In this document: positions 49,159 through 63,471 of the stretch, piece by piece
Layout: every line of letters starts with the position of its first letter
Position numbering within the stretch: position 1 is the stretch's first letter
NCBI GenBank assembly: GCA_963791325.1
Contig: CAWBRU010000011.1
Location: 205,163 to 269,162 of the forward strand
DNA from: JBEVJK01 sp963791325
GTDB taxonomy: Bacteria; Pseudomonadota; Alphaproteobacteria; Rhizobiales; Rhizobiaceae
Length of the DNA stretch: 64,000 bases
Direction: 5' to 3'
Made by a program: the position numbers and the translations under genes
Notes under the pieces: generated by a model
The model's database searches: none
What the model was told of the DNA's origin: nothing
Seen by the model: the letters and a program-made list of their open reading frames with translations, nothing else

Positions 49159-50539
49159 ATGATCCGCACGACGCTTTTCGGTTTGGCAGTCGCGGCCGGG
49201 CTCGTTTCCACAGCCGGTGCGGGGCAGGCCGGCCCGGACGGTCGCGCAATCCCGCAACCGCCGGTGCGGCTCGCCCAGAACGGCGACGTCGAAGTCTACT
49301 ACGATGGCCGCGGCCGGCGGGTGATCGTCGACCCCTATACGGGTGAGATCCTGGCGGTCCAGCCCGCCCGGCCGATGCGCGAATACGAGCCGCCGCGGCG
49401 TGAGCGCTACTACGACGACGACCCCGAAGACATGGCGCGGCTGCGCCGCGACCAGCAGCGCGATCTGCAGCTGCGTGAGCCCCCGCCTGAACCTGCCTAT
49501 CCGGATGACGGCTACGGCTATGGCGAGGACGCGTTTCCGCCCGCACCCCAATTGCCCGATGAGCCGATGACGGCCGAGCGGCAGCCGGTGGAGCGTGCAC
49601 CGCTCGCGCCGGAAGGCCTTGCGCCCGATCAGCCGTCGGACGTCATCGTCCAACCCGACCGGCCGGCCAGCATCGAGCAGCCTGCTGGTCCCGGGGCGCG
49701 CAAAGAGGTGGCCGAGTTGCAGGTCCTGCTCGACCGCAAGGGCGCTTCGCCGGGAGTGATCGATGGTCATTTCGGCAGCAATGTCGACAAGGGATTGGCC
49801 GCCTATCAGTCGATCACCGGGCAAGTGCTGCGCTCGACCGATACGGTCGGTATTACCGAAGCGCTGGCCGAGAGCGGCGGCGATGCGTTCGTCAGCTATA
49901 CCATCACTCCCGAGGATGCGGCCGGGCCGTTCGTGGCGGCTGTTCCGGCCGACTACAGCGAGAAGGCCAAGCTCGACCGGATGAGCTACACCTCGGTCTC
50001 CGAGATGCTGGCCGAGCGCTTCCACATGGATGAGAAATATCTCAAGGCGCTCAACCCGGAAGCGAATTTCGGCCGGCCGGGCACGATCATTCGCGTCGCC
50101 AATGTCGGCCAGGATCGTAAAGACCCCTGTCGCCCGGATCGTCGCCGACAAGCGGCAAAAGCAGGTGCGCGCCTACGACGCCGACAATAGACTGGTGGCC
50201 GCTTATCCGGCCACGATCGGCTCCTCCGACACACCGTCGCCGAGCGGCACCCATACGGTGGCGCGCGTGGTGCTCAATCCCGACTATACCTACAATCCGA
50301 ACATCAACTTCAAGCAAGGCGACAACCACGACATCCTCAAGATCCCGCCGGGACCGAACGGCCCGGTGGGCAATGTCTGGATTGCCCTCTCCAAGCCGAC
50401 ATACGGCATTCACGGCACGCCCGATCCCTCCAAGATCGGCAAGACGGAGAGCCATGGCTGCGTGCGGCTGACCAACTGGGACGCCCAGGAGCTCGCCCGG
50501 GTGGTCAAGCCCGGCGTGGTCGTCGAATTCGCCGATTGA
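49159..50539 (+). pseudogene. L,D-transpeptidase (YkuD) with peptidoglycan-binding domain, one frameshift
   Basis: This is an exported cell-wall enzyme making 3-3 crosslinks or anchoring proteins. A signal peptide starts MIRTTLFGLAVAAGLVSTAG. A Pro/Glu-rich linker is followed by a peptidoglycan-binding helix bundle (VAELQVLLDRKGASPGVIDG). The YkuD domain has YGIHGTPDPSKIGKTESHGC, with the catalytic cysteine in SHGCVRLTNWD. One extra base near 50112 separates the binding region from the catalytic domain; correcting it gives about 459 residues. As written, the catalytic domain is out of frame with the signal peptide, which would abolish function. Confidence 0.88.
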
Positions 50540-50661
50540 GCTCGCGCCGGCCGGGCCGTCACTGATTCGCCGGGAGCCGGCTTTCGCGCGGTTTGAATTC
50601 GCCAGCGATGTCCATATAGTTCGGGTCATCGGGACGGATCGGGCGCAAGCGGGGAGCCTTG

Positions 50662-52207
50662 GTGTCGCGCAAGGAGCTTCAGAACGGCCTGATCGTGTCC
50701 TGCCAACCGGTCCCGGGCGGGCCGATGGATACAGCTTCCTTCGTCGTCGGGTTCGCGCAAGCGGCGGTCGGGGCAGGCGCCAAGGCGGTGCGCATCGAAT
50801 CCGCCGCCTATGTTGAGGCGGTCCGCAAGGCGGTCAGCGTGCCGATCATCGGGCTGATCAAGCGCGATCTCCCCGACAGCCCGGTGCGCATCACCCCCTA
50901 CACCGCGGACGTCAAGGCGCTCAGCGAAGCCGGCGCCGATGTGATTGCCTTCGACGCCACGCAGCGCCCACGTCCGGCGAGCGTCGCGGAGCTCATTGCT
51001 GCGGTGCGCGCCTGCGGGCGCCGGGCGATGGCCGACTGCGCTTCGGCCGACGACGGGCGCCGTGCGCTCGCGGCAGGCGTCGATTATCTCGGCACCACGC
51101 TCTCCGGCTATGTCGGCGGGCCGGAGCCCGAGGCTCCCGATCTCGCACTGGTCGGCGCCTTGCGGACGCTGACGCCCAACGTGATTGCCGAAGGACGAAT
51201 CCGCACCCCGGCCCAGGCGGCCGAAGCGATCGCGGCCGGAGCTTTCGCCGTGGTGGTAGGATCGGCCATCACCAGGACCGAACATGCGACGGCCTGGTTC
51301 CGTGCCGCAATCGAGGGCGCGCTCGGCCGCGCCAGGGAAGCCGCCGAACCGACGCTGGCGATCGACATCGGCGGCACCAAGATGCAGATCGGCCTGGTGG
51401 CCGACGGCGTCCTGCGGCATGAGGCGGTGATCGCGACGGACCGCGATGCTGGTCCAGACCGTTGGCTGAGCGGGCTTGCCGAACGGGCCCTGGCGTTCGG
51501 CGAGAGCTATGCCCAGGTCGGCATCGCGGCGACCGGCGTCATTCGCGACCGCTGCTGGTCGGCGCTCAACCCCGCCACGCTGGCCATTCCCGACCGGTAC
51601 CCCCTGATCGAGCGCGCACAAGCCGTGTTCGGCAAGCCGGTTCTGGCCGTCAACGACGCCCAGGCGGCCGCGTGGGGCGAGTTCGTCCGCGGCGCCGGGG
51701 GAGGCGGCGATATGGTGTTTCTCACCATCTCCACCGGAATCGGCGGCGGCATCGTCCTCGGCGGCCGTCTCCTTGGCGGCTTGGCCGGCAGCTTCGGCCT
51801 GCTGGAGAGCCCGTCCGGCGGTGCGGCGCCGCTGGAGGATGAGGTCTCGGGCCGCTGGATCGCTGCCGAAGCCGAACGGCGGGGACAACGGGGCGGCGCG
51901 GAGGCGGTGTTTGCCGCGGCCGCCAGCGGCGCCGGCTGGGCCGAGGCGATCCTTGCCGCCTCGTCGATTCCGCGTCACACTGCTCTGCCGCGATATCCAG
52001 CTGATGCTCGACCCGGAGCGGATCGTCATCGGTGGCGGTATCGGGTTGGCGCCCGGCTATCTCGACCGGGTGCGGGCCCATCTGAAGCGGCTTGGTCACG
52101 CCGAGCCCGATCTGGCTCCCGCCAAGCTCGGGCGATCGGCGGGGATCGTCGGGGTTGCCGATCTCGCGAGCCGGCAGTTCACCCGGTTCCAGGTTTTCCA
52201 GGGGTAG
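50662..52207 (+). pseudogene. nanEK: Fused N-acetylmannosamine-6-phosphate 2-epimerase / ROK family kinase (NanE-NanK), one frameshift
   Basis: The N-terminal about 230 residues are a NanE barrel: LIVSCQPVPGGPMDTASFVV, then VPIIGLIKRDLPDSPVRITP, FDATQRPRP and VIAEGRIRTPAQA. They continue directly into a ROK kinase beginning TLAIDIGGTKMQIGLVADGV, with GIAATGVI and TISTGIGGGIVLGGRLLGG. One shift near 51965 precedes the final segment IVIGGGIGLAPGYLDRV. The zinc-binding cysteine cluster of ROK repressors is not evident. Such a fusion would convert ManNAc to GlcNAc-6-phosphate in two steps. GTG at 50662 follows GGGGAG. It heads a unit with a sugar ABC importer. Confidence 0.87.
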
Positions 52208-52225
52208 AAGAGAAGGAATTTGCCG

Positions 52226-53557
52226 ATGACACGCAGTGGGAGACTTGTGGCCGCCGCCTTGCTGGCAGCCGGCACGGCTTGGCCGACCATCTCGAACGCC
52301 ACCGTTACCGTGCTCGGCTGGCCGGGCGGCTCGGAGGAGACGGCGCTGCGCGCAACCGTGGCGGCCTACAACGCCCGTCCGGACGTAGCCGACGCCGACA
52401 AGGTGGAGCTGCTGTTCTTCAACCGCGACGGCTTCTTCGACAAGCTGCAGGCCGACATGGCCGCCGGATCGGATGCGTTCGACGTCAACCTCGTCGCCAC
52501 CTATTCGCTCGGCCGTTACGCCCCCTACATGGAGCCGATCGAGGTCGGCGCCGATGCGGCCAAGGTATTCGGCGAGAGCGTTTTGAAGACCATGCAGTTC
52601 GACGGCAAGCAGTATGGCGTGCCGACCGACCTGTCGCTGCATTTCATGTACTACCGCAAGGACCTGATCGACGCGCTGATGAAGGACGAGGCGGCCCGGC
52701 GAAATATGCCGAGATCGCCAAAGAGAAGCTCGGCAAGGATCTGCAGCCGAAGGATCCCGACAGCTGGACTTGGGACGACTGGGCCGCTACCGCGCTCTAC
52801 TTCGCCAAGCAGGTCAATCCCGACAGCCCGGTACGCTACGGCACCGTGCTGCAGATGAAGAACCTGCTGTTCAACATGATGGTGTTCCAATCGCTGCCGC
52901 GCTCCTATGGCGGCGACTGGATGAACGACAAGGGAGACGTGACGGTCGATTCGGACGCTTACCGGACTGGCCTTGGAACTCTACAAGAAGCTCTACGATG
53001 CCGGTGCCTCGCCGAAGGATTCGTCGAGCTACGAATATGCCGAGACCAACGCGGCCTTCGGCTCGGGCCAGGCGGCAACGGCGCTGCAGTGGAACGCTGC
53101 GGCCGCGGATCTCACCAACCCCGACAAGATCGCCGGCGGTGGCCGAAGGTGACGGGGATCGTCGCACCGCCGGCCGGACCGGACGGCCGCGCCGACCACA
53201 TCCATGGCCTCGGCCTCGGCCTCAATAAGAAAGCCAAGAACAAGGAAGGCGCGGTGAAGTTCTTGACGTGGCTTTCGAGCGAGGAGGCCGCGCTGCTCTA
53301 TGCCAAGTCGGGCGGCTCGCCGGCACTGACCCCGGATGTCGTGGCCAAGCTTGCCAAGGAAAGGCCCGACCTCGTCACCCTCGGTGATTTCGCCAGCCGC
53401 TACGGCTATGTGATGACCGGCGGCGACCTCGGCCAATGCACTGCCGGTCTACGAGCTTCAGGCGAAGGAGTTCACCGGCTACTGGTCCGGACAGGAGAGC
53501 CTTGACGACGCGCTGGCGAAGACCAAAGCGGGCATGCAGGATCTGTTGAAGAAGTAG
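52226..53557 (+). pseudogene. Sugar ABC transporter substrate-binding protein, frameshifted
   Basis: This is a family 1 solute-binding protein with signal peptide LVAAALLAAGTAWPTISNA. The body reads through VTVLGWPGGSEETALRATVA, FDGKQYGVPTDLSLHFMYYR, a segment SWTWDDWAATALYFAKQVNP, and the C-terminal LPVYELQAKEFTGYWSGQ. Shifts lie near 52699, 52970, 53141 and 53441. TAG at 53555 to 53557 follows GMQDLLKK. It sits 18 bases after the NanE-NanK fusion, so an amino sugar such as ManNAc or a sialic-acid-derived compound is the likely ligand, but this is inference. Confidence 0.85.
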
Positions 53558-53632
53558 CCTGCGCAGCGCCAGGTTCTCGGCTCGAAGCAAAGCGCCGAAC
53601 GGCCGCGCAACGTCGTTTCGGAGTGCGGACCG

Positions 53633-53662
53633 GAAGCGGTTTGCGGTTTTTTCGGCCGCTTC
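53633..53662 (+). other. Hairpin between binding-protein and permease genes
   Basis: GAAGCGG and CCGCTTC form a 7-base stem around a T-rich loop. Hairpins after the binding-protein gene often stabilise its transcript and lower expression of the permeases. No T-run follows, so it is not a classical terminator. Confidence 0.4.
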
Positions 53663-53704
53663 AGAGAGGGTCGGCTTGATGCTGCGACAGGACCGGTCAG
53701 GCTG

Positions 53705-54571
53705 ATGGCCATCCTCACCCCGCGCGAGGGCCGGGCCTATCTTGCGCCCTTGGTGGCGTTCCTGCTGTTCTTCCTCGGCTTCCCGGCGGTTGTCGACTTG
53801 GCCTATTCCGTCTCGGCAGTGACGTTCGAGACGCTCCGCAACCCCGTCTTCAGCGGCCTCGGCAACTACCTTAGAGTGCTCCACGATGGAGAGTTCTGGC
53901 GCGCCGTCTCGTTTTCGGCCCGATTCGGCGGCGTCACCGCGCTGGCGGAATGCCTGCTCGGGCTGTTCCTGGCGGTGTTTCTGGCGCCGCTGCTGGCCAA
54001 ACGGCCGCTCTTGATCGCGCCGCTGATGCTGCCGCTGATGGTGGCGCCGGCGATGGTCGGCCTGATGTATCGCCTGGTGCTGCACGAGTTCGCCGGCCCG
54101 GTGCCCTATTATCTATTCCTATGGCTTGGCGACAGCCCGGCCTTTCTCGACGTCGACCATGTCTTCTGGACACTGGTCGTCATCGAGACGCTGCAATGGA
54201 CGCCATTTGCCTTCCTGCTGTTCTACATGGCCTATCTGGCGATCCCGACCGAGTTGCGCGAGGCAGCCGCCCTCGATGGTGCATCGGGGATGGATATCCT
54301 GCGCTTCGTCGAGTTGCCGCTGATGCGGCCGATGCTGGCGACCGGGTTCTTCGTGCGCTTCATCGACGGCTTCCGGGTGTTCGACAACATCTATGCGCTG
54401 ACCGGCACGGGGCCGGGAGGCTCGACCACCTCGCTGTCGATTTTCATCTACCAGGCCTTCTTCAAGGAGGGCGCGATCGGCAAGGCGGTTGCAGCCTCGG
54501 TGCTGCTGTTTGCCGCCAGCCTGTGCCTGCTCGCGATGCTCAATCGGTTGGCCGTCCGCCGGAAAGCTTGA
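53705..54571 (+). CDS. Sugar ABC transporter permease (MalF/UgpA type)
   Basis: This intact 288-residue permease has six predicted helices. The ATPase-contacting loop is LREAAALDGASGMDILRFVE followed by LPLMRPMLATGFFVRFIDGF, and near the end TGTGPGGSTTSLSIFIYQAF is typical of the carbohydrate uptake family CUT1. It probably pairs with the next gene. The start ATG at 53705 gives MAILTPREGRAYLAPLVAFL, a normal N-terminus. Confidence 0.92.
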   Translation: MAILTPREGRAYLAPLVAFLLFFLGFPAVVDLAYSVSAVTFETLRNPVFSGLGNYLRVLHDGEFWRAVSFSARFGGVTALAECLLGLFLAVFLAPLLAKRPLLIAPLMLPLMVAPAMVGLMYRLVLHEFAGPVPYYLFLWLGDSPAFLDVDHVFWTLVVIETLQWTPFAFLLFYMAYLAIPTELREAAALDGASGMDILRFVELPLMRPMLATGFFVRFIDGFRVFDNIYALTGTGPGGSTTSLSIFIYQAFFKEGAIGKAVAASVLLFAASLCLLAMLNRLAVRRKA

Positions 54572-54576
54572 GCCCG

Positions 54577-55398
54577 ATGCTGAAAGTGGCGCGCTGGATC
54601 GTGTTCTGGATTGCCGTCCTGGCAATGAATTTCCCGGTGCTGGTGACGCTGATCACCTCGCTGAAGAGCGCCGGCGAACTGTCGGTCAATCCGGGGCTAT
54701 GGGTGCGCGCCCCCACGCTCGCCAACTACTTCGAGGTCCTGTCCCGGACCGACCGGTTCAACATCTACGCCTATCTCTGGAACAGCCTGGTGGCGTCCGC
54801 CGTCGGCACCGGCGTTGCGGTTCTGCTCGCTCTGCCGGCAGCCTACGCGATTGCCAGGAGCGATGTCGGCAAGCGGCTCATGCTGCCGCTCGTCATCAAC
54901 CTGCGCGTGGTGCCGCTGATCATCTTCGCCATCCCGCTCTATGTCATGTACCAGTGGCTCGGCCTGCTCGACACCCGGCTGGGCCTCGGCCTGATCCTGG
55001 CGATCGTCAACATCCCGCTCACCTTGGTGATTCTGGTGAATGCGATCAGCGACGTCTCGGTCGAACTCGACGAAGCCGCCAAGGTCGACGGCGCCAATTC
55101 CTGGCACGTGCTGACCCGCATCCTGCGCCCGGTGGTGCGGCCGGCTCTGGCGACCACCTTCATCTTCGGCTTCATCACCGCCTGGAACGAGTTCCTGTTC
55201 GGGCTGATGCTGACCACGGCCAAGGCTGTGCCGGTGACGGTCGGCGCCTCGTTCTTCTTCGCCGCCAGCGGCGGCGGCGTGCAATGGGGAACGGCGTCCG
55301 CGGTGATGATGCTCGGCGCGCTGCCCCCGGTGGTGCTGGGGATGCTGAGCTACCGGCGGATCTCGGGATCGATGACGGCGGGAGCCTTGAAGGGATAG
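54577..55398 (+). CDS. Sugar ABC transporter permease (MalG/UgpE type)
   Basis: This intact 273-residue permease starts MLKVARWIVFWIAVLAMNFP. The EAA loop is VELDEAAKVDGANSWHVLTR followed by ILRPVVRPALATTFIFGFIT and AWNEFLFGLML, which is the CUT1 MalG pattern. It ends the unit; no ATPase gene follows, since the next gene is on the opposite strand. A shared MsmK/UgpC-like ATPase elsewhere in the genome would be needed. Confidence 0.92.
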   Translation: MLKVARWIVFWIAVLAMNFPVLVTLITSLKSAGELSVNPGLWVRAPTLANYFEVLSRTDRFNIYAYLWNSLVASAVGTGVAVLLALPAAYAIARSDVGKRLMLPLVINLRVVPLIIFAIPLYVMYQWLGLLDTRLGLGLILAIVNIPLTLVILVNAISDVSVELDEAAKVDGANSWHVLTRILRPVVRPALATTFIFGFITAWNEFLFGLMLTTAKAVPVTVGASFFFAASGGGVQWGTASAVMMLGALPPVVLGMLSYRRISGSMTAGALKG

Positions 55399-55426
55399 TT
55401 GCCGGCGGCCTCGGCGCAGAGTTGCG

Positions 55427-57385
55427 CTATTCGGGCAGCCCGGCGGCCGCGACCTTCAGCCCGTCCTTGGCGTCCTGCTTCAGCAAATCGTCGATGCGCT
55501 TGCGCTCGCGCTCGAACGCTTCAAGTTCGCCCTTGCTGAGCACGCGCCCGGTGGGCAGGCGCACCCGCATCGGGTCGACCTTGGTGCCGTTGACGATCAG
55601 CTCGTAGTGGAGGTGGTCGCCGGTGGCGAGCCCGGTCGAGCCGACATAGCCGATCACCTGGCCTTGGCGCACCTTCGAGCCCGGCACCACGCCGGCCGCG
55701 ATCGCACTCTGATGGTTGTAGGACGTCTCGTAGCCGTTGGCATGGCGGATGATCGTCTGCCGGCCGAAGCCGCCAGCCCAACCGGCCTTCTCGACCGTGC
55801 CGTTGCCCGAGGCGATGATCGGCGTGCCGCGCGGCGCGGCCCAGTCGACGCCGGTGTGCATGCGCACATAGCCGAGGATCGGGTGCTTGCGGGCGCCGAA
55901 ACCGGAGCGGAACTGGCCGTTGGGCACGGGATTGCGCAACAGGAACTGCTTGGAGCTGCGGCCGTCCTGGTCGAAATAGTCGACCGTGCCGTCCTGCATC
56001 TGGAACCGGTAGAAGGCCCGGGTCATGCCGCCGAAGCTCGACGCCATATAGAGCAGCTCCGAGCCGGCCGAGGCGTCATCGTCGCTGTCGGGCTGGGTAA
56101 ACAGCACCTCGAGCCGGTCCGAAGGGTTGAGCCGCGCCTGGAAATCGACGTCGGAGGCCAGCAGCTTGATCAGCCGACCGGTCATATCGCGCGACAGGCC
56201 GTAGGAATAGGCGGCGCGGTAGATCCCGTCATAGACGGTGGGAAGATTGCCGCGCGAGGCGACCGGCGGCGGCGAATCGTCGAAGGCGGTCAGCACTTCC
56301 GGATTGGATTCCGGCTCGGCGGCAGGAACATAGCGGCGCTGGTCGTCGAGCGCGATGGTGAGCAGATGCGTGCTGCGGTCGTAGACGCTGGTGCGCACGA
56401 TCTTGGCGCTGTCGCCGCGGACTTCCAGCCCGACCCGCAATACCGTGCCTTCCTTCAGCGCCGGCGCATTGAGCACTCGGGCAATGGCCTCCGCCATGCC
56501 TTCGGCATCGGCACCGGTGTAGCCGGCATCGGCGAAGGCCTCGACGATGTCGCGGCTTTCGGTGAACGGGATGATGTCCTCGGCATAGGAGTCGGTCTGG
56601 TCGGGATCGCCGGCCTGCGGCGTCACGCTGACATTCTCCGACACGATCTTGACGCCGTAGGAGGCGGTGATCGCCTGGGCGGCAAGGGTGTCGCCGAAGC
56701 GCTGGGGATCGACGTAATGCAGCGCGGCGACCTGCACATCGCCGTCGGCGGTGAGCACCGAGCCGGTGTTGCGCACCGTCTGCTCGACCTCGTCGGCCGA
56801 CAGCGCGCTGGCCTCGTCGAAGGCTGCGTCGATCGGGAAGTCGACGGTCTTCAGGCTCATCTCGCTTTCGACCTTGGCGCCGTAGATCAGCCCGGTCGGC
56901 GCGGCAGGCGGCTGGGCGGCGCCGTCTTCGGCAAAGACGGCGAGCGGATCGAAGGGCGGATAGCTGCGCGTCGTCTTATAGCCGGCGGCGAGCGCCATCT
57001 TGACCTGCACCAGCGGCACCGTGCGGATGACATCGCGGTCACCGTCCTTGATCACCGTCGAGACCTCGAGCCGCCGCCGGTCCTTGGCGCGGGCGATCTG
57101 GCGCAGCGGCGAGGGTCGGTCGGCCTTGGCCTCCTCGCCGGCCTGGTCGGTCTTGCCCATATCGAGCAAGTCGGCGATTTCCGGGGGGGTCGCCAGCTGC
57201 TCGCGCCCGTCCAGAGCGGCGAACAGCGCCACGCCCATCAGCACGCTGGAGGTGACGCCGGTGAGAAACGTTCCCGACAGCCAGCGGGCCGAGACCTCAC
57301 GGCGATCGGGAGGGCCGCTGCGGCCGTCCGCAATCAGTGGCGGCTCGTTGCCGAGATCGGCTATGGTGTCGTCGCTGGCTTGCAT
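55427..57385 (-). CDS. M23 family metallopeptidase (LytM-type, membrane anchored)
   Basis: This 652-residue protein has an N-terminal cytoplasmic tail, one membrane segment around FLTGVTSSVLMGVALFAAL, a long periplasmic region and a C-terminal LytM domain. The zinc ligands are visible in YVRMHTGVDWAAPRGTP (His and Asp) and GDHLHYELIVNG (His-x-His). All catalytic positions are present, so an active endopeptidase on peptidoglycan crosslinks is likely. It is larger than MepM but of that type. It diverges from the rRNA operon and converges on the sugar transporter. Confidence 0.93.
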   Translation of the reverse strand: MQASDDTIADLGNEPPLIADGRSGPPDRREVSARWLSGTFLTGVTSSVLMGVALFAALDGREQLATPPEIADLLDMGKTDQAGEEAKADRPSPLRQIARAKDRRRLEVSTVIKDGDRDVIRTVPLVQVKMALAAGYKTTRSYPPFDPLAVFAEDGAAQPPAAPTGLIYGAKVESEMSLKTVDFPIDAAFDEASALSADEVEQTVRNTGSVLTADGDVQVAALHYVDPQRFGDTLAAQAITASYGVKIVSENVSVTPQAGDPDQTDSYAEDIIPFTESRDIVEAFADAGYTGADAEGMAEAIARVLNAPALKEGTVLRVGLEVRGDSAKIVRTSVYDRSTHLLTIALDDQRRYVPAAEPESNPEVLTAFDDSPPPVASRGNLPTVYDGIYRAAYSYGLSRDMTGRLIKLLASDVDFQARLNPSDRLEVLFTQPDSDDDASAGSELLYMASSFGGMTRAFYRFQMQDGTVDYFDQDGRSSKQFLLRNPVPNGQFRSGFGARKHPILGYVRMHTGVDWAAPRGTPIIASGNGTVEKAGWAGGFGRQTIIRHANGYETSYNHQSAIAAGVVPGSKVRQGQVIGYVGSTGLATGDHLHYELIVNGTKVDPMRVRLPTGRVLSKGELEAFERERKRIDDLLKQDAKDGLKVAAAGLPE

Positions 57386-57481
57386 TCAGAACGGCGCTGC
57401 TTCCATGTCCCGGAGCCGCTTCTTTCGGGTGGCCAGAACAATTGCCCGTCCTCGCCGGCGAAGTCAACGAACGGCGCGCAA

Positions 57482-57529
57482 TGCCCGAAGCTCGGGCCCG
57501 GCGTGACGGCCGGGCCCGAGCTTCGGGCA
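57482..57529. repeat. Perfect 21-bp inverted repeat with 6-base loop upstream of the rRNA operon
   Basis: The left arm at 57482 to 57502 starts TGCCCGAAGCTCGGGC and the right arm at 57509 to 57529 is its exact complement; the loop is GTGACG. No T-run follows on either strand. It lies between two divergent units, so it is not an ordinary terminator. A shorter hairpin with the same CCCGGC/GCCGGG core follows the operon at 63472. Confidence 0.9.
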
Positions 57530-57690
57530 GCGCCGGCCCGCATGGCGGTGTTCGTTGATTCTAAGGCCGAATTTTGGCCGCGCGCGGAGCTGTCGGACGT
57601 GACGAAGAAGGCGCTGCCGAGGTGACGCTGGGGAGCCCGCGCAGGGCGCGGCAGGCGTCGCAAAAAATTCAAAAAAGTTCGAGATCGGTG

Positions 57691-57720
57691 TTGACAGTGC
57701 GAAGGGCCGCCGCCTATATA
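57691..57720 (+). promoter_or_regulatory. Probable rRNA operon promoter
   Basis: TTGACA at 57691 to 57696 and TATATA at 57715 to 57720 are separated by 18 bases, or 17 if CTATAT is taken as the -10. An A-rich stretch (AAAAAATTCAAAAAAG) just upstream resembles an UP element. It is about 350 bases before 16S. Confidence 0.75.
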
Positions 57721-57863
57721 CGCCTCACCAACGAGGGCGGCGCGCCGCTGGCGACCAAGAAGTTCGCCCTTGTGGAACGAAATCCAGAGAGCCGCGTGAG
57801 CGACACTCTACAGGGCCAGGGAGCCAAAAGCGAACCGGTCCACGACATCGTGTCTGCGGTGTC

Positions 57864-57877
57864 TGTTCTTTGACAAT
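57864..57877 (+). promoter_or_regulatory. boxA-like antitermination site in the rRNA leader
   Basis: TGTTCTTTGACAAT matches the boxA consensus TGCTCTTTAACA closely. The leader from 57721 to 58069 holds no gene. It also contains partly complementary segments, GCAAAGTC near 57908 and GACTTTG near 57959, that may form part of the 16S processing structure. Confidence 0.65.
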
Positions 57878-58069
57878 TGAATATTGAAGAAAGAGAAACG
57901 TGGGCGGCAAAGTCCTGCTGAACCCCTCATCCCGCCAGGGATGGGACGGTTCGAACGAGACTTTGGCGGTACACGTTTCGAGAGAAAGTTACACTTTGTG
58001 TGAAAATACAAAGGTGTGAATGTTCTCGTCGATTCATGCGTGACCAAATAGCCAAATCAAAGTCTTATA

Positions 58070-59561
<1,492 letters not shown>

Positions 59562-59847
59562 GAACCCGCAATGGAGACGCTTCATCACGAAGCCGATCCT
59601 TCCGGTTCACTTGGAACAAGACGGCAGACAGTCAGTCGGCCGTCGCGCATACCTGAAGCGGGTCTGCCGCCTTCGTTTCTCTTTCTTCGCGAATGACATC
59701 GGATGCGCGGCTTGCGCCGGGTGCCGGGCTATGGAAGCCGCGGCCCGGTTTGAGCGGCGCGACACGAGCCGCGACGGTCTGGCGCGACGCCTCGGCGAGT
59801 TTGGCTGCCTGGCGCTTCGCTGCAGTCGCCGGCTGCGCTTGGGCTCC

Positions 59848-59924
59848 GGGCTTGTAGCTCAGTTGGTTAGAGCGCGCGCTTGATAAGCGTGAGGTCGGAG
59901 GTTCAAGTCCTCCCAGGCCCACCA
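59848..59924 (+). tRNA. tRNA-Ile (GAT)
   Basis: This 77-base tRNA has acceptor stem GGGCTTG / CAGGCCC, anticodon GAT in the loop CTGATAA, T-loop GGTTCAAGTCC and encoded CCA. It is the first of two spacer tRNAs. Confidence 0.97.
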
Positions 59925-59945
59925 TTTTCTCGACAGAGATGATCA

Positions 59946-60021
59946 GGGGCCGTAGCTCAGCTGGGAGAGCACCTGCTTTGCAAGCAGGGGGTCGTCGGTT
60001 CGATCCCGTCCGGCTCCACCA
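59946..60021 (+). tRNA. tRNA-Ala (TGC)
   Basis: This 76-base tRNA has acceptor GGGGCCG, anticodon TGC in CTTTGCAAG, T-loop GGTTCGATCCC and encoded CCA. It follows tRNA-Ile by 21 bases, the usual spacer arrangement. Confidence 0.97.
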
Positions 60022-60279
60022 TCCATTTCGAGGCCGATGCCGTTCGCCAGGAAAACCCTTTGCAGCGCGTCCATGCGGCACACTGCCTGTTCTGTATGAT
60101 ATCGTGAAGAGAAGATTTGATCGGACTCCGCCGCTTGGCGGTTTGTCGATGGGGACGCTCAATCCCCATCATATGATTGGCAGCTTAACCGCAGGCCACC
60201 GGTCGGATCTCGAGAAGCTGGTCTTTTTGTGCCTTTGACCGCTCGGACTCCGGTTCGGGTGGGCATTGGCAATGAGAAC

Positions 60280-63084
<2,805 letters not shown>

Positions 63085-63150
63085 GTTCTCATTGCTTGTG
63101 CCCACCTTGCGTGGCCAAGCCCAGCTTCTCGAACAATTGTGCGTTTTGCC

Positions 63151-63268
63151 GACCTGGTGGTTATGGCGGAACGGCTGCACCCGATCCCATTCCGAACTCG
63201 GCCGTGAAACGTTCCAGCGCTGATGGTACTTCGTCTCAAGACGCGGGAGAGTAGGTCGCTGCCAGGTC
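63151..63268 (+). rRNA. rrf: 5S ribosomal RNA
   Basis: About 118 bases, from GACCTGGTGGTTATGGCGG to GTCGCTGCCAGGTC. The ends pair, and the CCGATCCCATTCCGAACTCG loop is the universal 5S signature. Confidence 0.96.
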
Positions 63269-63367
63269 TGCCAAGCGCACAATCGGTCTCTCTATGCGAA
63301 ATGCCGTCCCCGTCGAGGATGGCCGTTATTCACAGAACAGCGGACGGCGCTTTTTGCCGGTCGATGG

Positions 63368-63444
<77 letters not shown>

Positions 63445-63471
63445 GTTTCTCGATGAGATGTTTGAAATTGC

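Noticed and set aside
55607..57625. A 672-codon plus-strand open frame opposite the M23 peptidase
   Set aside because: The minus strand encodes a complete LytM peptidase with zinc ligands; the opposite frame is a composition artefact.
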